Program-made: the position numbers and the translations under genes
Shown here: one piece after another, positions 22,360 through 30,448 of the stretch
Position numbering within the stretch: the first letter of the stretch is position 1
Layout: each line of letters opens with the position of its first letter
NCBI GenBank assembly: GCA_003343845.1
Contig: QAKK01000037.1
Location: forward strand, 1 to 30,517
Source: Oscillospiraceae bacterium
GTDB taxonomy: Bacteria > Bacillota > Clostridia > Oscillospirales > CAG-272
Length of the DNA: 30,517 bases
Direction of reading: 5' to 3'
The notes under the pieces: model-generated
Told to the model about the DNA's origin: nothing
What the model saw: only the letters and a program-made list of their open reading frames with translations
Databases searched by the model: none

Positions 22360-23139
22360 TCAGCCGAAAAGCAGCTTTTGCCGCTTGACGCCGCGAAAAC
22401 CGTCCAGCAGCGGTACATGTGTGCCGCAAAGACGGGATGCGATGTTTTCAAAGGCACGGCGCGCGTTGGAATCCTCGCCCTCAAACACGCTCTTGCCCTT
22501 CTCGGAGAGCAGTGTGAGGCGGACGTCCATCGGCACGATGCCGAGCAGCCTTGTGCGCGTGCGGTCGATCATCTCGACCACGCCCGCGCGCGCCTTCGCG
22601 CTCTCCGGCTGCATGTCAAATCCGTTGATGATGAGATACTGATCCGTGATCCCCGCCTCGTCGAGCAGAAGCCCCGATTTTTCCGCCGCGCGGATGGAGG
22701 TCGGGTTCTGCGAGGAGACGATGATGCCGATGTCCGAGACCGGCGCCGCCAGCGCGACCGATTCGTGCGCGCCGCCCGAGGTGTCGACTAAGATAAAGTC
22801 AAAGCCGTAGACCTCCTCCAGCCGGTGCAGGGCATCGGAGAGGGCTTCCTCGGTCATGCCCCCCTCGTAGCGGAAGGGCGCGCCGATGAACGCAAGGTTC
22901 GGGTAGCCGGGCACAAGGTGCACGACCGACTCACAGTCGACCCTGCCGCCCGTGAGGTCGCAGATGTCGTAAATCAGGTCGTCTTCCATCCCGAGCATGA
23001 GGTCGAGCGAGCGGTTGCCGAGGTCAAAGTCGATCAGCAGCACCTTTTTGCCCATGCGGGAGAGCGCGATGGCAAGCCCCGCACTGACCGTGGATTTTCC
23101 CACGCCGCCCTTGCAGGAGGTAACCAGTATTCGGCTCAC
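22360..23139 (-). CDS. MinD-like P-loop ATPase
   Basis: A 259-aa ParA/MinD-family ATPase. The deviant Walker A is KGGVGKST at ~9-16, switch/Walker B regions are LIDFDLGNRSLDLMLGME and FDFILVDTSGGAHESV, and the adenine-side INGFDM comes at ~175. The C-terminal residues (GFRGVKRQKLLFG) form a short basic amphipathic stretch like the MinD membrane-targeting helix. MinD usually places the division septum with MinC; neither MinC nor MinE lies in the window. I use GTG 23139 (MSRILVTSCKGGVGKST) because GAGG lies 8 nt before it; GTG 23148 is the alternative. mgsA-like follows. It could be MinD or an orphan relative (FlhG/ParA type). Confidence 0.8.
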   Translation of the reverse strand: MSRILVTSCKGGVGKSTVSAGLAIALSRMGKKVLLIDFDLGNRSLDLMLGMEDDLIYDICDLTGGRVDCESVVHLVPGYPNLAFIGAPFRYEGGMTEEALSDALHRLEEVYGFDFILVDTSGGAHESVALAAPVSDIGIIVSSQNPTSIRAAEKSGLLLDEAGITDQYLIINGFDMQPESAKARAGVVEMIDRTRTRLLGIVPMDVRLTLLSEKGKSVFEGEDSNARRAFENIASRLCGTHVPLLDGFRGVKRQKLLFG

Positions 23140-23352
23140 GGTGCACACCTCGCTTCAAGACAAGAATCCTAATGTAAATTATAGCACGGGGGGCGGCGAT
23201 GTGTCAACCTTATTTGCATGCAGAAAGCAATTTTTCTTTGCCGTCGGGCGCTTCCTCCGTACAAATTGCACAGCGGCAGAGGGGCATAGGCAGCGAATCG
23301 GTTCGGAATGCGGTAAAAAACTATGCAAAAGGTGAAAATATGAACGAATCTC

Positions 23353-23381
23353 TTGTAAAGCGCGGGCACTTCGTGTATAAT
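23353..23381 (+). promoter_or_regulatory. Promoter of glyA-pncC-pfkA
   Basis: TTGTAA at 23353-23358, a 17-nt spacer and TATAAT at 23376-23381. It lies 41 nt before the glyA ATG. Confidence 0.8.
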
Positions 23382-23422
23382 AAGGAAGATTGAAAAACAT
23401 TTGACAGACGGAGGATCGGACA

Positions 23423-24667
23423 ATGGTATTGGACGAAATCGAAAAACTGACAGCCTTTGACCCCGAGGTGGGCGAGGCGATCCGCGCGGAATATGACCGG
23501 CAGCGCGGCGGTCTTGAGCTGATTGCATCCGAAAATGTGGTTTCCGACGCGGTGATGCTCGCCGCAGGCTCGATCCTTACGAATAAATATGCAGAAGGCT
23601 ACCCGGATCACCGCTATTACGGCGGCTGCGCCTGCGTCGATCGCGTGGAAAAGACCGCGATCGAGCGCGCAAAGCAGCTGTTCGGCGCGGAGCATGTCAA
23701 TGTGCAGCCGCACAGCGGCGCACAGGCAAACACCGCGGTGTACGTCGGGCTTCTGGAGCACGGCGACACGGTCATGGGCATGAATCTGGCGCACGGCGGA
23801 CACCTCACGCACGGCAGCCCGGTCAACTTCTCGGGCAAGAACTACAATTTCGTCGCTTACGGCGTGGATCGCGAGACCGGGCGCATCGACTATGCGGAAT
23901 TTGAGCGTTTGGCGCACGAGCACAAGCCGAAGCTGATCATCGCGGGCGCATCGGCGTACCCGCGCATCATTGATTTTGAGCGCATGGCGTCGGTTGCGCA
24001 CGCGGTCGGCGCGCTCTTCATGGTGGATATGGCGCACATCGCGGGGCTGGTCGCCGCAGGGCTGCATCCCTCGCCCGTGCCGTATGCCGACATCGTCACC
24101 ACCACCACGCACAAGACGCTGCGCGGTCCGCGCGGCGGCATGATCCTCTGCCGTGAGGAGCTTGGCAAGGCGATCGACAAGGCGATCTTCCCGGGCACGC
24201 AGGGCGGTCCGCTGATGCACATCATCGCGGCGAAGGCGGTCTGCTTCGGTGAGGCGCTGAAGCCGGAATTCAAGACGTATCAGACACAGATCGTGAAAAA
24301 CGCCGCCGCACTTGCCGACGGGCTGCTTGCCGAGGGCTTTGACCTCGTTTCGGGCGGCACGGACAATCATCTGATCCTCCTTGACCTGCGCTCGATGGGA
24401 CTGACCGGCAAGGAGATGGAGCGCCGCCTTGACGAGGTGCACATCACGGTCAACAAGAATGCGATTCCCTTTGACCCCGAGAAGCCGTTTGTCACCAGCG
24501 GCATCCGTGTCGGCACCCCGGCGGTGACCACGCGCGGGCTTGTTGAGGCGGATATGAAGACGATCGCCGGACTCATGGCGCGCGCGGCAAAGCGGTTTGA
24601 CACGGATGCCGACGCGATCCGCGCCGAGGTCGCGGCGCTCTGCGCAAAGTATCCGTTGTTTGACTGA
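23423..24667 (+). CDS. glyA: Serine hydroxymethyltransferase
   Basis: A 414-aa PLP enzyme that interconverts serine and glycine with tetrahydrofolate and supplies one-carbon units. LIASENVVSDAVMLAAGSIL at ~32-51, YAEGYPDHRYYGGC, HSGAQANTAVY and the PLP-lysine motif TTTHKTLRGPRGG (~226-238) are all present; the C-terminal domain has SGIRVGTPAVTTRG. Length is typical for bacteria. GGAGG precedes the ATG by 8 nt. It is the first gene of an apparent operon with pncC (27-nt gap) and pfkA. Confidence 0.97.
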   Translation: MVLDEIEKLTAFDPEVGEAIRAEYDRQRGGLELIASENVVSDAVMLAAGSILTNKYAEGYPDHRYYGGCACVDRVEKTAIERAKQLFGAEHVNVQPHSGAQANTAVYVGLLEHGDTVMGMNLAHGGHLTHGSPVNFSGKNYNFVAYGVDRETGRIDYAEFERLAHEHKPKLIIAGASAYPRIIDFERMASVAHAVGALFMVDMAHIAGLVAAGLHPSPVPYADIVTTTTHKTLRGPRGGMILCREELGKAIDKAIFPGTQGGPLMHIIAAKAVCFGEALKPEFKTYQTQIVKNAAALADGLLAEGFDLVSGGTDNHLILLDLRSMGLTGKEMERRLDEVHITVNKNAIPFDPEKPFVTSGIRVGTPAVTTRGLVEADMKTIAGLMARAAKRFDTDADAIRAEVAALCAKYPLFD

Positions 24668-24694
24668 TCTTCCGATTTAAGGAGTATGTGCGAT

Positions 24695-25195
24695 ATGGAG
24701 AAAACGGGTTATGCGGCGGAAACGCTGATTGAACATCTGCGGGAGAAGCACCTGACGCTCGGCTTTGCCGAGTCCTGCACCGGCGGACTTGCCGCGGCGG
24801 CGGTGGTCGCTGTGCCCGGCGCGTCGGACGTGTTCTGCGGCAGCGTGGTGTCCTACGCAAACGAGGTGAAGCATGACCTGCTCGGCGTGCCCGACACCGT
24901 GCTGGAGAGCGCGGGTGCGGTCAGCGCCCCCTGCGCTTTGCAGATGGCGCGCGGCGCCCTGGATGCGCTCGGCTGCGACATCGCGGTCAGCGTCACCGGC
25001 ATCGCGGGTCCGGGCGGCGGCACCGAAAAGAAGCCGGTCGGCACGGTCTACATCGCCGTGGCGAGCGAATGCGGCGCGCGCGGCGTGCGGCTCTCGCTCG
25101 GTGAGGCGGGAGGCAGACAGGAGATCCGCGAGGCGGCGGTCGCAGCCATGCTGCGTCTCGCGCGCGCAGAGGCGGAGCGCATCCTGCCGTTTTGA
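24695..25195 (+). CDS. pncC: Nicotinamide-nucleotide amidase, stand-alone CinA C-terminal domain
   Basis: A 166-aa protein equal to the CinA C-terminal domain. FAESCTGGLAAAAVVAVPGASDVFCG carries the catalytic Ser region. VVSYANEVKHDLLGV, and the SVTGIAGPGGGTEKKPVGTV block at ~93-112, are diagnostic. PncC deamidates NMN to nicotinate mononucleotide in NAD salvage. The N-terminal MoCF-like domain of full CinA is absent, as in E. coli PncC. Of two ATGs (24686, 24695) I chose the second because the first is 1 nt from the AAGGAG. Confidence 0.9.
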   Translation: MEKTGYAAETLIEHLREKHLTLGFAESCTGGLAAAAVVAVPGASDVFCGSVVSYANEVKHDLLGVPDTVLESAGAVSAPCALQMARGALDALGCDIAVSVTGIAGPGGGTEKKPVGTVYIAVASECGARGVRLSLGEAGGRQEIREAAVAAMLRLARAEAERILPF

Positions 25196-25240
25196 AAAGG
25201 CAATTCAAAGTTTGATCGCATAGAAGAAGGAGAAACGATT

Positions 25241-26302
25241 ATGAAAGAATTTAAGAGAATCGGCATTCTGACCTCCGGCGGCGACGCGCCGGGTATGAAT
25301 GCTGCCATTCGCAGCGTTGTCCGTACCGCCCTTTCGCGCGGCGTGGAATGCATGGGCATTTACCGCGGCTACCGTGGGCTGATCGAGGGCGACATCCATC
25401 CGCTCGACATGCGCTCGGTGTCCAACATCATCAACCACGGCGGCACGATCCTGTATTCCGACCGCTGCCCCGAGTTCAAGACCGAGGCGGGCATGCGCGA
25501 GGCGATCGCCAACTGCAAGCGCTTCGGCATTGACGGCATCGTCACCATCGGCGGCGACGGCACGTTCCGCGGCGCAACCGATATGACCGAGCACGGCGTC
25601 CCCTGCGTGGGTCTGCCCGGCACGATCGACAACGACATCACCTCCACCGACTTTTCCATCGGCTTTGACACCGCGGTCAACACCACCATCGAGATGGTCG
25701 ACCGCCTGCGCGACACCTGCGAATCGCACGCGCGCTGCAACGTCGTCGAGGTCATGGGCAGAGACGCGGGCGACATCGCGCTCCAGACTGCGATCGCCGT
25801 CGGCGCTTCCGCCGTCGCCATCAAGGAGATCCCTTTTGATGAGGCAGGCATGATCGAGGAGTTGAAGAACTCTCGCGAGAAGGGCAAGCGCAATTTCATC
25901 ATTATCGTTTCCGAGGGTCTGCCCGGCTACGGTGAAAAGCTGACCGGCTTGATCCCCGAGAAGACCGGCATCGAGACCCGCTTTGCACGTCCGGCACACG
26001 TCGTCCGCGGCGGCAGCCCGACCCTGCGCGACCGCATGCTCGGCTCGGAGATGGGTGCGGCGGCAGTCGAGGCGCTGCTCGAAGGCAAGAGCAACATCGT
26101 TCTCTGTGAGCAGAAGGGCGAGATCACCACGATGGATATCGGCAAGGCGCTGATCCTCGACCGCATGTACAAGGATAAGCTGAAGGACGGCGATTTGCAG
26201 AAGTTTGATGCCGAGACCGTTGCCTGGATGCGTGAATTCTGCGCCGAGAAGTTTGCAGCGTTCAAGAAGATGTACGACCTCTCGATCGAGATCTCGAAAT
26301 AA
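25241..26302 (+). CDS. pfkA: ATP-dependent 6-phosphofructokinase
   Basis: A 353-aa PfkA phosphorylating fructose-6-phosphate in glycolysis. ILTSGGDAPGMNAAIRSVVR at the N-terminus, IGGDGTFRGA (~105-114; the second G of GGDG points to ATP rather than pyrophosphate), PGTIDNDI (~127-134), VMGRDAGDIAL and RGGSPTLRDR are all present. It is ~30 residues longer than B. subtilis PfkA, mostly at the C-terminus. AAGGAG precedes the ATG by 9 nt. Last gene of the glyA-pncC-pfkA group, with its own terminator. Confidence 0.95.
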   Translation: MKEFKRIGILTSGGDAPGMNAAIRSVVRTALSRGVECMGIYRGYRGLIEGDIHPLDMRSVSNIINHGGTILYSDRCPEFKTEAGMREAIANCKRFGIDGIVTIGGDGTFRGATDMTEHGVPCVGLPGTIDNDITSTDFSIGFDTAVNTTIEMVDRLRDTCESHARCNVVEVMGRDAGDIALQTAIAVGASAVAIKEIPFDEAGMIEELKNSREKGKRNFIIIVSEGLPGYGEKLTGLIPEKTGIETRFARPAHVVRGGSPTLRDRMLGSEMGAAAVEALLEGKSNIVLCEQKGEITTMDIGKALILDRMYKDKLKDGDLQKFDAETVAWMREFCAEKFAAFKKMYDLSIEISK

Positions 26303-26315
26303 GCAAAAGAATAAG

Positions 26316-26346
26316 GAAAAAGCCACCCGTTCGGGTGGCTTTTTTG
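26316..26346 (+). terminator. Intrinsic terminator after pfkA
   Basis: AAAAAGCCACCCG and CGGGTGGCTTTTTT pair around TT. An AGGCTTCCCCC/GGGGGAAGGC palindrome of the dispersed family follows at 26412-26440. Confidence 0.92.
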
Positions 26347-26411
26347 TGTTGGTCGATTGCCGTTTGGGCATTGCATGTGCGTAGTCATGTCCTGCAAGGC
26401 TTGTGTTTTCT

Positions 26412-26440
26412 TTAGGCTTCCCCCTTGGGGGAAGGCTTAG
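26412..26440. repeat. Dispersed CTTCCCCC palindrome
   Basis: TAGGCTTCCCCC and GGGGGAAGGCTTA face each other around TT. It is the minimal form of the ends seen in the larger elements at 7777, 20070 and 28148. Confidence 0.7.
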
Positions 26441-26483
26441 GGCATCGATCCCCACAAAGTTTGTGCGTGCTTTTGACTTCCCC

Positions 26484-27452
26484 TCACCGCACGGGGATCT
26501 CGATCGCGTCTTCCGGGGTTGCCGCCTTGCCGAAGACCGGCATGTCGCCGTCCCAGGTGAAGGGCTGCGCGCGGAATCCGCGGGATCTCCAGCCGCCGTC
26601 CGGCGTGCGCATGGCATGATAAATGATGAAATCCGTCTTGCCGTCCACCGCTTTGACAAAGGAGCAATGCCCCGTGCCGTGCGTGCCCTCGCTCTCGGAG
26701 AAGACCGGGTGATCGGACTTGACCCATGCGGCAGGGTCAAGAATGTCGCCGCCACGGAAGGTGAGCAGCCCGAGGCAGTAGTAGCGCGTCATGCTGTGAG
26801 ATGCGGAATAGACGATGTGGATCGTGGAATCCTTGTACAGGATCTGCGGCCCCTCGTTGACCATCGGGGCGATCTTGCCGTTTTTGTCCTTGACCGCGCC
26901 GTGCTTTTCCCAGTCGTAGTCCGGCTTTGAAAGCAGCACGCGGCGCGAGCCGATCTCGGTGGGCGACTTCATCTCGGCGATGAAGATGCTCTGATTGTGC
27001 GGAATCCAGACCGATGCACCCTCGTCCCAGCCAGACCAGACGAAATAGAGCTTGCCGTCGTGATGCAGCACCGTGCCGTCGATCGCGAGACAGTCCGGCT
27101 CGGCGCGGAGCACGCCGATCATCTCATATTCGCCGTCCGGCGTCTTGTCCCTCGAGCGGAGCACATACATCCGGTGGTTGACGGGGTCACCGTCATCCGC
27201 CGCGACGTACAGATACCAGTCGCCGTCGATCTCGTGGATCTCGGGCGCCCAGAGCTGCTTGGAATAGGGCATATCCGGTTCCGGGCGGAACACGCATTTG
27301 CCCGCGCGGGTGAGGTGATGGATGTTGTCCGCGCGGCTGACCTCGATTCGGGCGTCGCCGACGCTGTAAACGTAGTAATAATTGCCCTGCCATGCGGTAA
27401 CAAAGGGGTCTGCCCCCTCTTCGATGATCGGATTGTGAAAGGTCTCTGTCAT
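26484..27452 (-). CDS. GH43-family-like intracellular glycosidase
   Basis: A 322-aa five-bladed propeller protein resembling glycoside hydrolase family 43 (beta-xylosidase/alpha-L-arabinofuranosidase). NPIIEEGADPFVTAWQGNYY at the N-terminus supplies the expected catalytic-base Asp (ADPF). AIDGTVLHHDGKLYFVWSGW (~125-144) has the pKa-tuning Asp, and VNEGPQILYKDSTIHIVYSA (~199-218) the acid Glu. WAPEIHEIDGDWYLYVAADD is another family hallmark. No signal peptide, so it would act on imported oligosaccharides. Exact substrate unknown. Start 27452 has GGAGG 5 nt upstream and a promoter at 27484-27512; the open frame to 27512 runs into that promoter. Confidence 0.82.
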   Translation of the reverse strand: MTETFHNPIIEEGADPFVTAWQGNYYYVYSVGDARIEVSRADNIHHLTRAGKCVFRPEPDMPYSKQLWAPEIHEIDGDWYLYVAADDGDPVNHRMYVLRSRDKTPDGEYEMIGVLRAEPDCLAIDGTVLHHDGKLYFVWSGWDEGASVWIPHNQSIFIAEMKSPTEIGSRRVLLSKPDYDWEKHGAVKDKNGKIAPMVNEGPQILYKDSTIHIVYSASHSMTRYYCLGLLTFRGGDILDPAAWVKSDHPVFSESEGTHGTGHCSFVKAVDGKTDFIIYHAMRTPDGGWRSRGFRAQPFTWDGDMPVFGKAATPEDAIEIPVR

Positions 27453-27483
27453 GAAAGCCTCCGGTGTCTGATGTTTTTCTTTT

Positions 27484-27512
27484 ACTTTAGCACATCGGGA
27501 AAATAAAGACAA
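27484..27512 (-). promoter_or_regulatory. Promoter of the GH43-like gene
   Basis: On the minus strand TTGTCT, a 17-nt spacer and TAAAGT with an extended TGC. It ends about 32 nt before the start codon. Confidence 0.65.
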
Positions 27513-27570
27513 TGCACAAATATGTATAATTCTTTTCGGAAAGTTTCATATTTTGCACTTTCTTTGCACT

Positions 27571-28056
27571 TTACTTTCCGCGCGCCTCCAGCACGGCAAA
27601 AACCGGGGCGGGAACGTATGCAGCCGCGCGGCGGATATCGCCGTAGCGGCAGAGCTCGCGCACCAGGGTTGCGGAGAGGGCGGCGTTCTCGGCGCGGAAA
27701 TAGACCGTGTCGAGCGCGGGGCAGAGCGCGCGGTTGACGGCGGCGATGTTCTCCTCATAGCCGTAGTCGAGGCTGTTGCGCAGCCCGCGCACAAGATAGG
27801 ATGCGCCGACCTTTTCGGCAAAATCCGCCGTCAGCCCGGTGTGGATGCAGACCGTGCAGTTGGAGATGCCCGCATCGGTGAGCGTGCGCTCGATCGCGTC
27901 GCGCATCTGCGCGGCGTCAAAAGCGCGCGGCTTTTCGGTGTTGGTGGCGATCACCACATACAGGTGCGCAAACAGGCGCGCGGCTTTTTTCACAATGTCC
28001 ATGTGCCCGTTTGTAAACGGATCAAACGAGCCTGCGTAAACAGCAATGTCGGTCAT
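27571..28056 (-). CDS. coaD: Phosphopantetheine adenylyltransferase
   Basis: A 161-aa nucleotidyltransferase catalysing the fourth step of CoA synthesis. YAGSFDPFTNGHMDIVKKAA at ~6-25 has the T/HxGH-like signature (TNGH). YLVRGLRNSLDYGYEENIAA (~86-105) is the diagnostic CoaD stretch, and the C-terminal LSATLVREL corresponds to the usual ISSTLVRE. Start fixed by AAGGAG 6 nt upstream. It is monocistronic and follows a repeat-rich region. The partner gene rsmD, often adjacent in Firmicutes, is not here. Confidence 0.92.
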   Translation of the reverse strand: MTDIAVYAGSFDPFTNGHMDIVKKAARLFAHLYVVIATNTEKPRAFDAAQMRDAIERTLTDAGISNCTVCIHTGLTADFAEKVGASYLVRGLRNSLDYGYEENIAAVNRALCPALDTVYFRAENAALSATLVRELCRYGDIRRAAAYVPAPVFAVLEARGK

Positions 28057-28406
28057 ACGATTCTCCTTTGTGCGGGAAATATCGGGGGAAGATGCGCACA
28101 TTCTCGTAGGGGCGACCATCGGTCGCCCGCTCGTGCATATCTAATCAAGCCTTCCCCCTTGGGGGAAGGTACCGCCGAACGGCGGCGGATGAGGGGTAGC
28201 CATTCGTCAGAATGGCGTCTCTACAGAACAGAACGGGACTGCACAAACGGACGCTTGCGCGTCCTACCCCTCATCAGGCGTGTGCCACGCCAGCTTCCCC
28301 CAAGGGGGAAGCCTAAATGCGCCCCGTATCCCGCCTTTCCTTCAGTATACCACGCAGGCGCGGTGAAGTCAATGCACCCGGCGCGGTGAAAAAAATCCAA
28401 CTTTGA
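28057..28406. repeat. Repeat-filled gap upstream of coaD and the solute-binding protein
   Basis: 28106-28129 is a GGGCGACCA-type palindrome. 28148-28315 is a larger element with CTTCCCCC palindromes at both ends and GATGAGGGGTAG (28188) facing CTACCCCTCATC (28263). Its internal hairpins are CCGCCG/CGGCGG, CCATTC/GAATGG, GGACGC/GCGTCC and GGCGTG/CACGCC. No gene is supported in this stretch. Confidence 0.7.
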
Positions 28407-28467
28407 CCGAAGCGCTTTCAACAGATTTTGCATTGCAAGAATGCGAAGGCTTGTGTACAATGTACAC
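28407..28467 (+). promoter_or_regulatory. Promoter and operator-like palindromes of the solute-binding protein
   Basis: -35 TTGCAA (28433-28438), a 17-nt spacer and -10 TACAAT (28456-28461). A perfect GTGTACA-A-TGTACAC palindrome (28453-28467) covers the -10 and transcript start. Upstream, GAAGCGCTTTCA (28409-28420), centred on AAGCGCTT, resembles a LacI/CcpA-type (cre-like) site. Confidence 0.6.
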
Positions 28468-28511
28468 GGAGAACACATTTTGCAGGGTTTGCGAAAGAAA
28501 GGAATGCAATT

Positions 28512-30014
28512 ATGAAAAAGACACTTGCACTGCTGCTCGCGCTTCTCACGCTCGGCTCGTCACTGGTTGCCTGCGGCGGAAAGACGACGAATGTTACCAC
28601 GTCGGGCGACGCAACAGCCGAAACCACCGAGCCCGTTGTCACCGAGGAGAAGCCGGATCTGCCCGATCCCGCATCGGTGGACATTGCCGGTGCGTTCAAC
28701 ATCCTGGTCAGCGGCAACTTTGCCCGCAATGACTTCGCTGCGGATGGCAGCGACGGCACCTCGGTGGAACAGGCGATCTACCGCCGGAACCAGCAGATCA
28801 AGGAGACCTGGGGCGTTGAAGTCCTGAACGAGGACATCACGCGCTTCGGCTCGGCAGGCGGCACGGGCGACGGCTACATGAAGATCTACACCGACTATAT
28901 GGCGGGCGATCAGAAATACGACGCTGCGATGATCGGTACATTCGACGTGGCGACGCTTGCCTACAGCGGTTACATCCACGATCTTGCCGACATCCCGCAC
29001 ATTGACCTCACCAAGTCCTGGTGGGATCAGAAGGCAAACGAAGATCTGATGATCCGCGGCAAAATGTTCTATACCACCGGCGACATCAGCGTGGTGGACA
29101 ACATGATCACGCACGCGATTCTGTTCAACAAGGACATGATCGCAAGCTACGGACTGGATAACCCCTATGATCTCGTTGCATCCAACAACTGGACGCTCGA
29201 GACCTTCGGCGCGCTGGTCAAGCAGGTCGGACAGGACATGGACAACAACGGCGTCTATGACGAGAACGACCTCTACGGTCTGCTCACCTGGAACGACCCG
29301 ATGACCGCGATCCTCGCGGCGGCAGGCGAGAAGATCGCCTCGATCAACGATCGCGGCGAGATCGAGCTCACGCTGTACAACGAGCGCGTGCTCAACCTGT
29401 ATGACACGTTTGAGAACATCGTGTTTGACCAGGCGCATGTGTACAACTATCAGTATGATAACTCGACCGGCGCGGGGACGCCCTCCAAGGTCTGGAACAC
29501 CAACCGCGATACGATCTTCAACTCGAACCGCGCGGTCTTCTACCTCAACACGGTCACAACCGCCGAGCGCCACCGCGACAGCGAGCTGGACTTCGGTATT
29601 CTGCCGTACCCCAAGCTGAACAGCGAGCAGAAGGAATACGGGCACAACGTCAGCGCATTCCACTGCCAGTTCCTCTGCGTGCCCGAGCTTGTGAAGAGCT
29701 ATGAGCGCAGCGGCATCGTGCTGGAGGCGCTTGCATACCAGGGCAAGAAGCTGCTCACGCCCGCGTACTACGACCAGACGCTGATCGGCAAGTCGGTGCG
29801 CGACGAGGAGAGCGTGGCAATGCTGGACATCATCTTTGCCAGCCGTGTCTTCGACGTCGGCATCTACTACAACATCGGTACATACAAGAACGAGCTCGGC
29901 AGACTGTTTGTCACCCGCTCGGCGCTGTCGTCGATCTATGAGACCTACCGCTCGAGCGCGGAGGCGACGATCAACGCCATCAACGAGACCTTTGCCAAGA
30001 GCATGGGCGAATAA
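28512..30014 (+). CDS. Extracellular solute-binding lipoprotein (sugar ABC type)
   Basis: A 500-aa lipoprotein. MKKTLALLLALLTLGSSLVAC is a signal peptide ending in a lipobox (LVAC, Cys at 21), followed by a Thr/Ser/Glu-rich linker. The mature part resembles family 1 sugar-binding proteins: AFNILVSGNFARNDF, YMAGDQKYDAAMIGTFD, FYTTGDISVVDN and ILFNKDMIASYGLDNPYDLV. DMDNNGVYDENDLYGL (~241-256) is an EF-hand-like loop often seen in such proteins. It would deliver an oligosaccharide to an ABC importer. No permease or ATPase gene is in the window; the next genes are tRNA remnants. AAAGGA precedes the ATG by 9 nt. Substrate unknown. Confidence 0.88.
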   Translation: MKKTLALLLALLTLGSSLVACGGKTTNVTTSGDATAETTEPVVTEEKPDLPDPASVDIAGAFNILVSGNFARNDFAADGSDGTSVEQAIYRRNQQIKETWGVEVLNEDITRFGSAGGTGDGYMKIYTDYMAGDQKYDAAMIGTFDVATLAYSGYIHDLADIPHIDLTKSWWDQKANEDLMIRGKMFYTTGDISVVDNMITHAILFNKDMIASYGLDNPYDLVASNNWTLETFGALVKQVGQDMDNNGVYDENDLYGLLTWNDPMTAILAAAGEKIASINDRGEIELTLYNERVLNLYDTFENIVFDQAHVYNYQYDNSTGAGTPSKVWNTNRDTIFNSNRAVFYLNTVTTAERHRDSELDFGILPYPKLNSEQKEYGHNVSAFHCQFLCVPELVKSYERSGIVLEALAYQGKKLLTPAYYDQTLIGKSVRDEESVAMLDIIFASRVFDVGIYYNIGTYKNELGRLFVTRSALSSIYETYRSSAEATINAINETFAKSMGE

Positions 30015-30036
30015 ATATCGAACAAATATTATGAAG

Positions 30037-30078
30037 AAAAATTGCCGCGAACGGAATTGCCCGTTTGCGGCAATTTTT
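30037..30078 (+). terminator. Intrinsic terminator after the solute-binding protein
   Basis: AAAAATTGCCGC and GCGGCAATTTTT plus AACGG/CCGTT form a long stem with a small bulge, followed by T-rich sequence. Its presence argues against co-transcription with an ABC permease downstream. Confidence 0.9.
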
Positions 30079-30188
30079 GTGTGGGGAAGGGGAAGCCCAA
30101 GAGGCGCGCATACGCGAAATATGCGGCTCTGCCGCATGCGATAGTCTTGCGCGGCAAAAGCAATATTGCGCCCTTGGCGCAGCGATAT

Positions 30189-30247
30189 TCGATTCGCTAA
30201 AAGCGAATCGAACTGAAAAAACCGTTGACTTTCGTCAACGGTTTTTT
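30189..30247 (-). terminator. Terminator behind the truncated tRNA-Arg copy
   Basis: AAAAAACCGTTGAC and GTCAACGGTTTTTT (30216-30247) pair around TTTC. A second hairpin TTCGATTCGCT/AGCGAATCGAA lies at 30189-30211. On the minus strand it directly follows the CCA of the 22-nt tRNA-like copy, just as the other terminator follows the full tRNA. Confidence 0.7.
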
Positions 30248-30248
30248 C

Positions 30249-30270
30249 TTTGGCGCGCCTGGCGGGATTC
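30249..30270 (-). pseudogene. Truncated copy of the tRNA-Arg 3' end
   Basis: 22 nt identical to 30447-30468: the CCA end, 3' acceptor strand and start of the T-arm of tRNA-Arg. The rest of the tRNA is missing; what follows at 30271 is unrelated. Between the two copies (30271-30410) I see no gene, only a GGTTCGAATCC T-arm-like fragment at 30394-30404 and GC-rich hairpins. Confidence 0.75.
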
Positions 30271-30410
30271 AGGCGGAGACCGCACGCGGCTCCGCCCCGC
30301 CTTTTTTGTTTCGCCGCCAAAATGCGGGCGGCGATTTCGCTGTGCGAAACCACAAAAAACGCCTGCCGTTTGCTGCATTCTTCTATCGGACGGTTCGAAT
30401 CCCTGCATCG

Positions 30411-30445
30411 CAAAACAAAAAACCACCCGGTTGGGTGGTTTTTCG
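30411..30445 (-). terminator. Terminator of tRNA-Arg
   Basis: AAAACCACCC and GGGTGGTTTT form a stem with T-runs on both sides, directly after the tRNA-Arg 3' end on the minus strand. Confidence 0.85.
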
Positions 30446-30448
30446 TTT

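Noticed and set aside
28560..30413. 617-codon minus-strand open frame opposite the solute-binding protein
   Set aside because: Antisense to a gene with a clear signal peptide, SD and promoter; runs through terminators and tRNA remnants.
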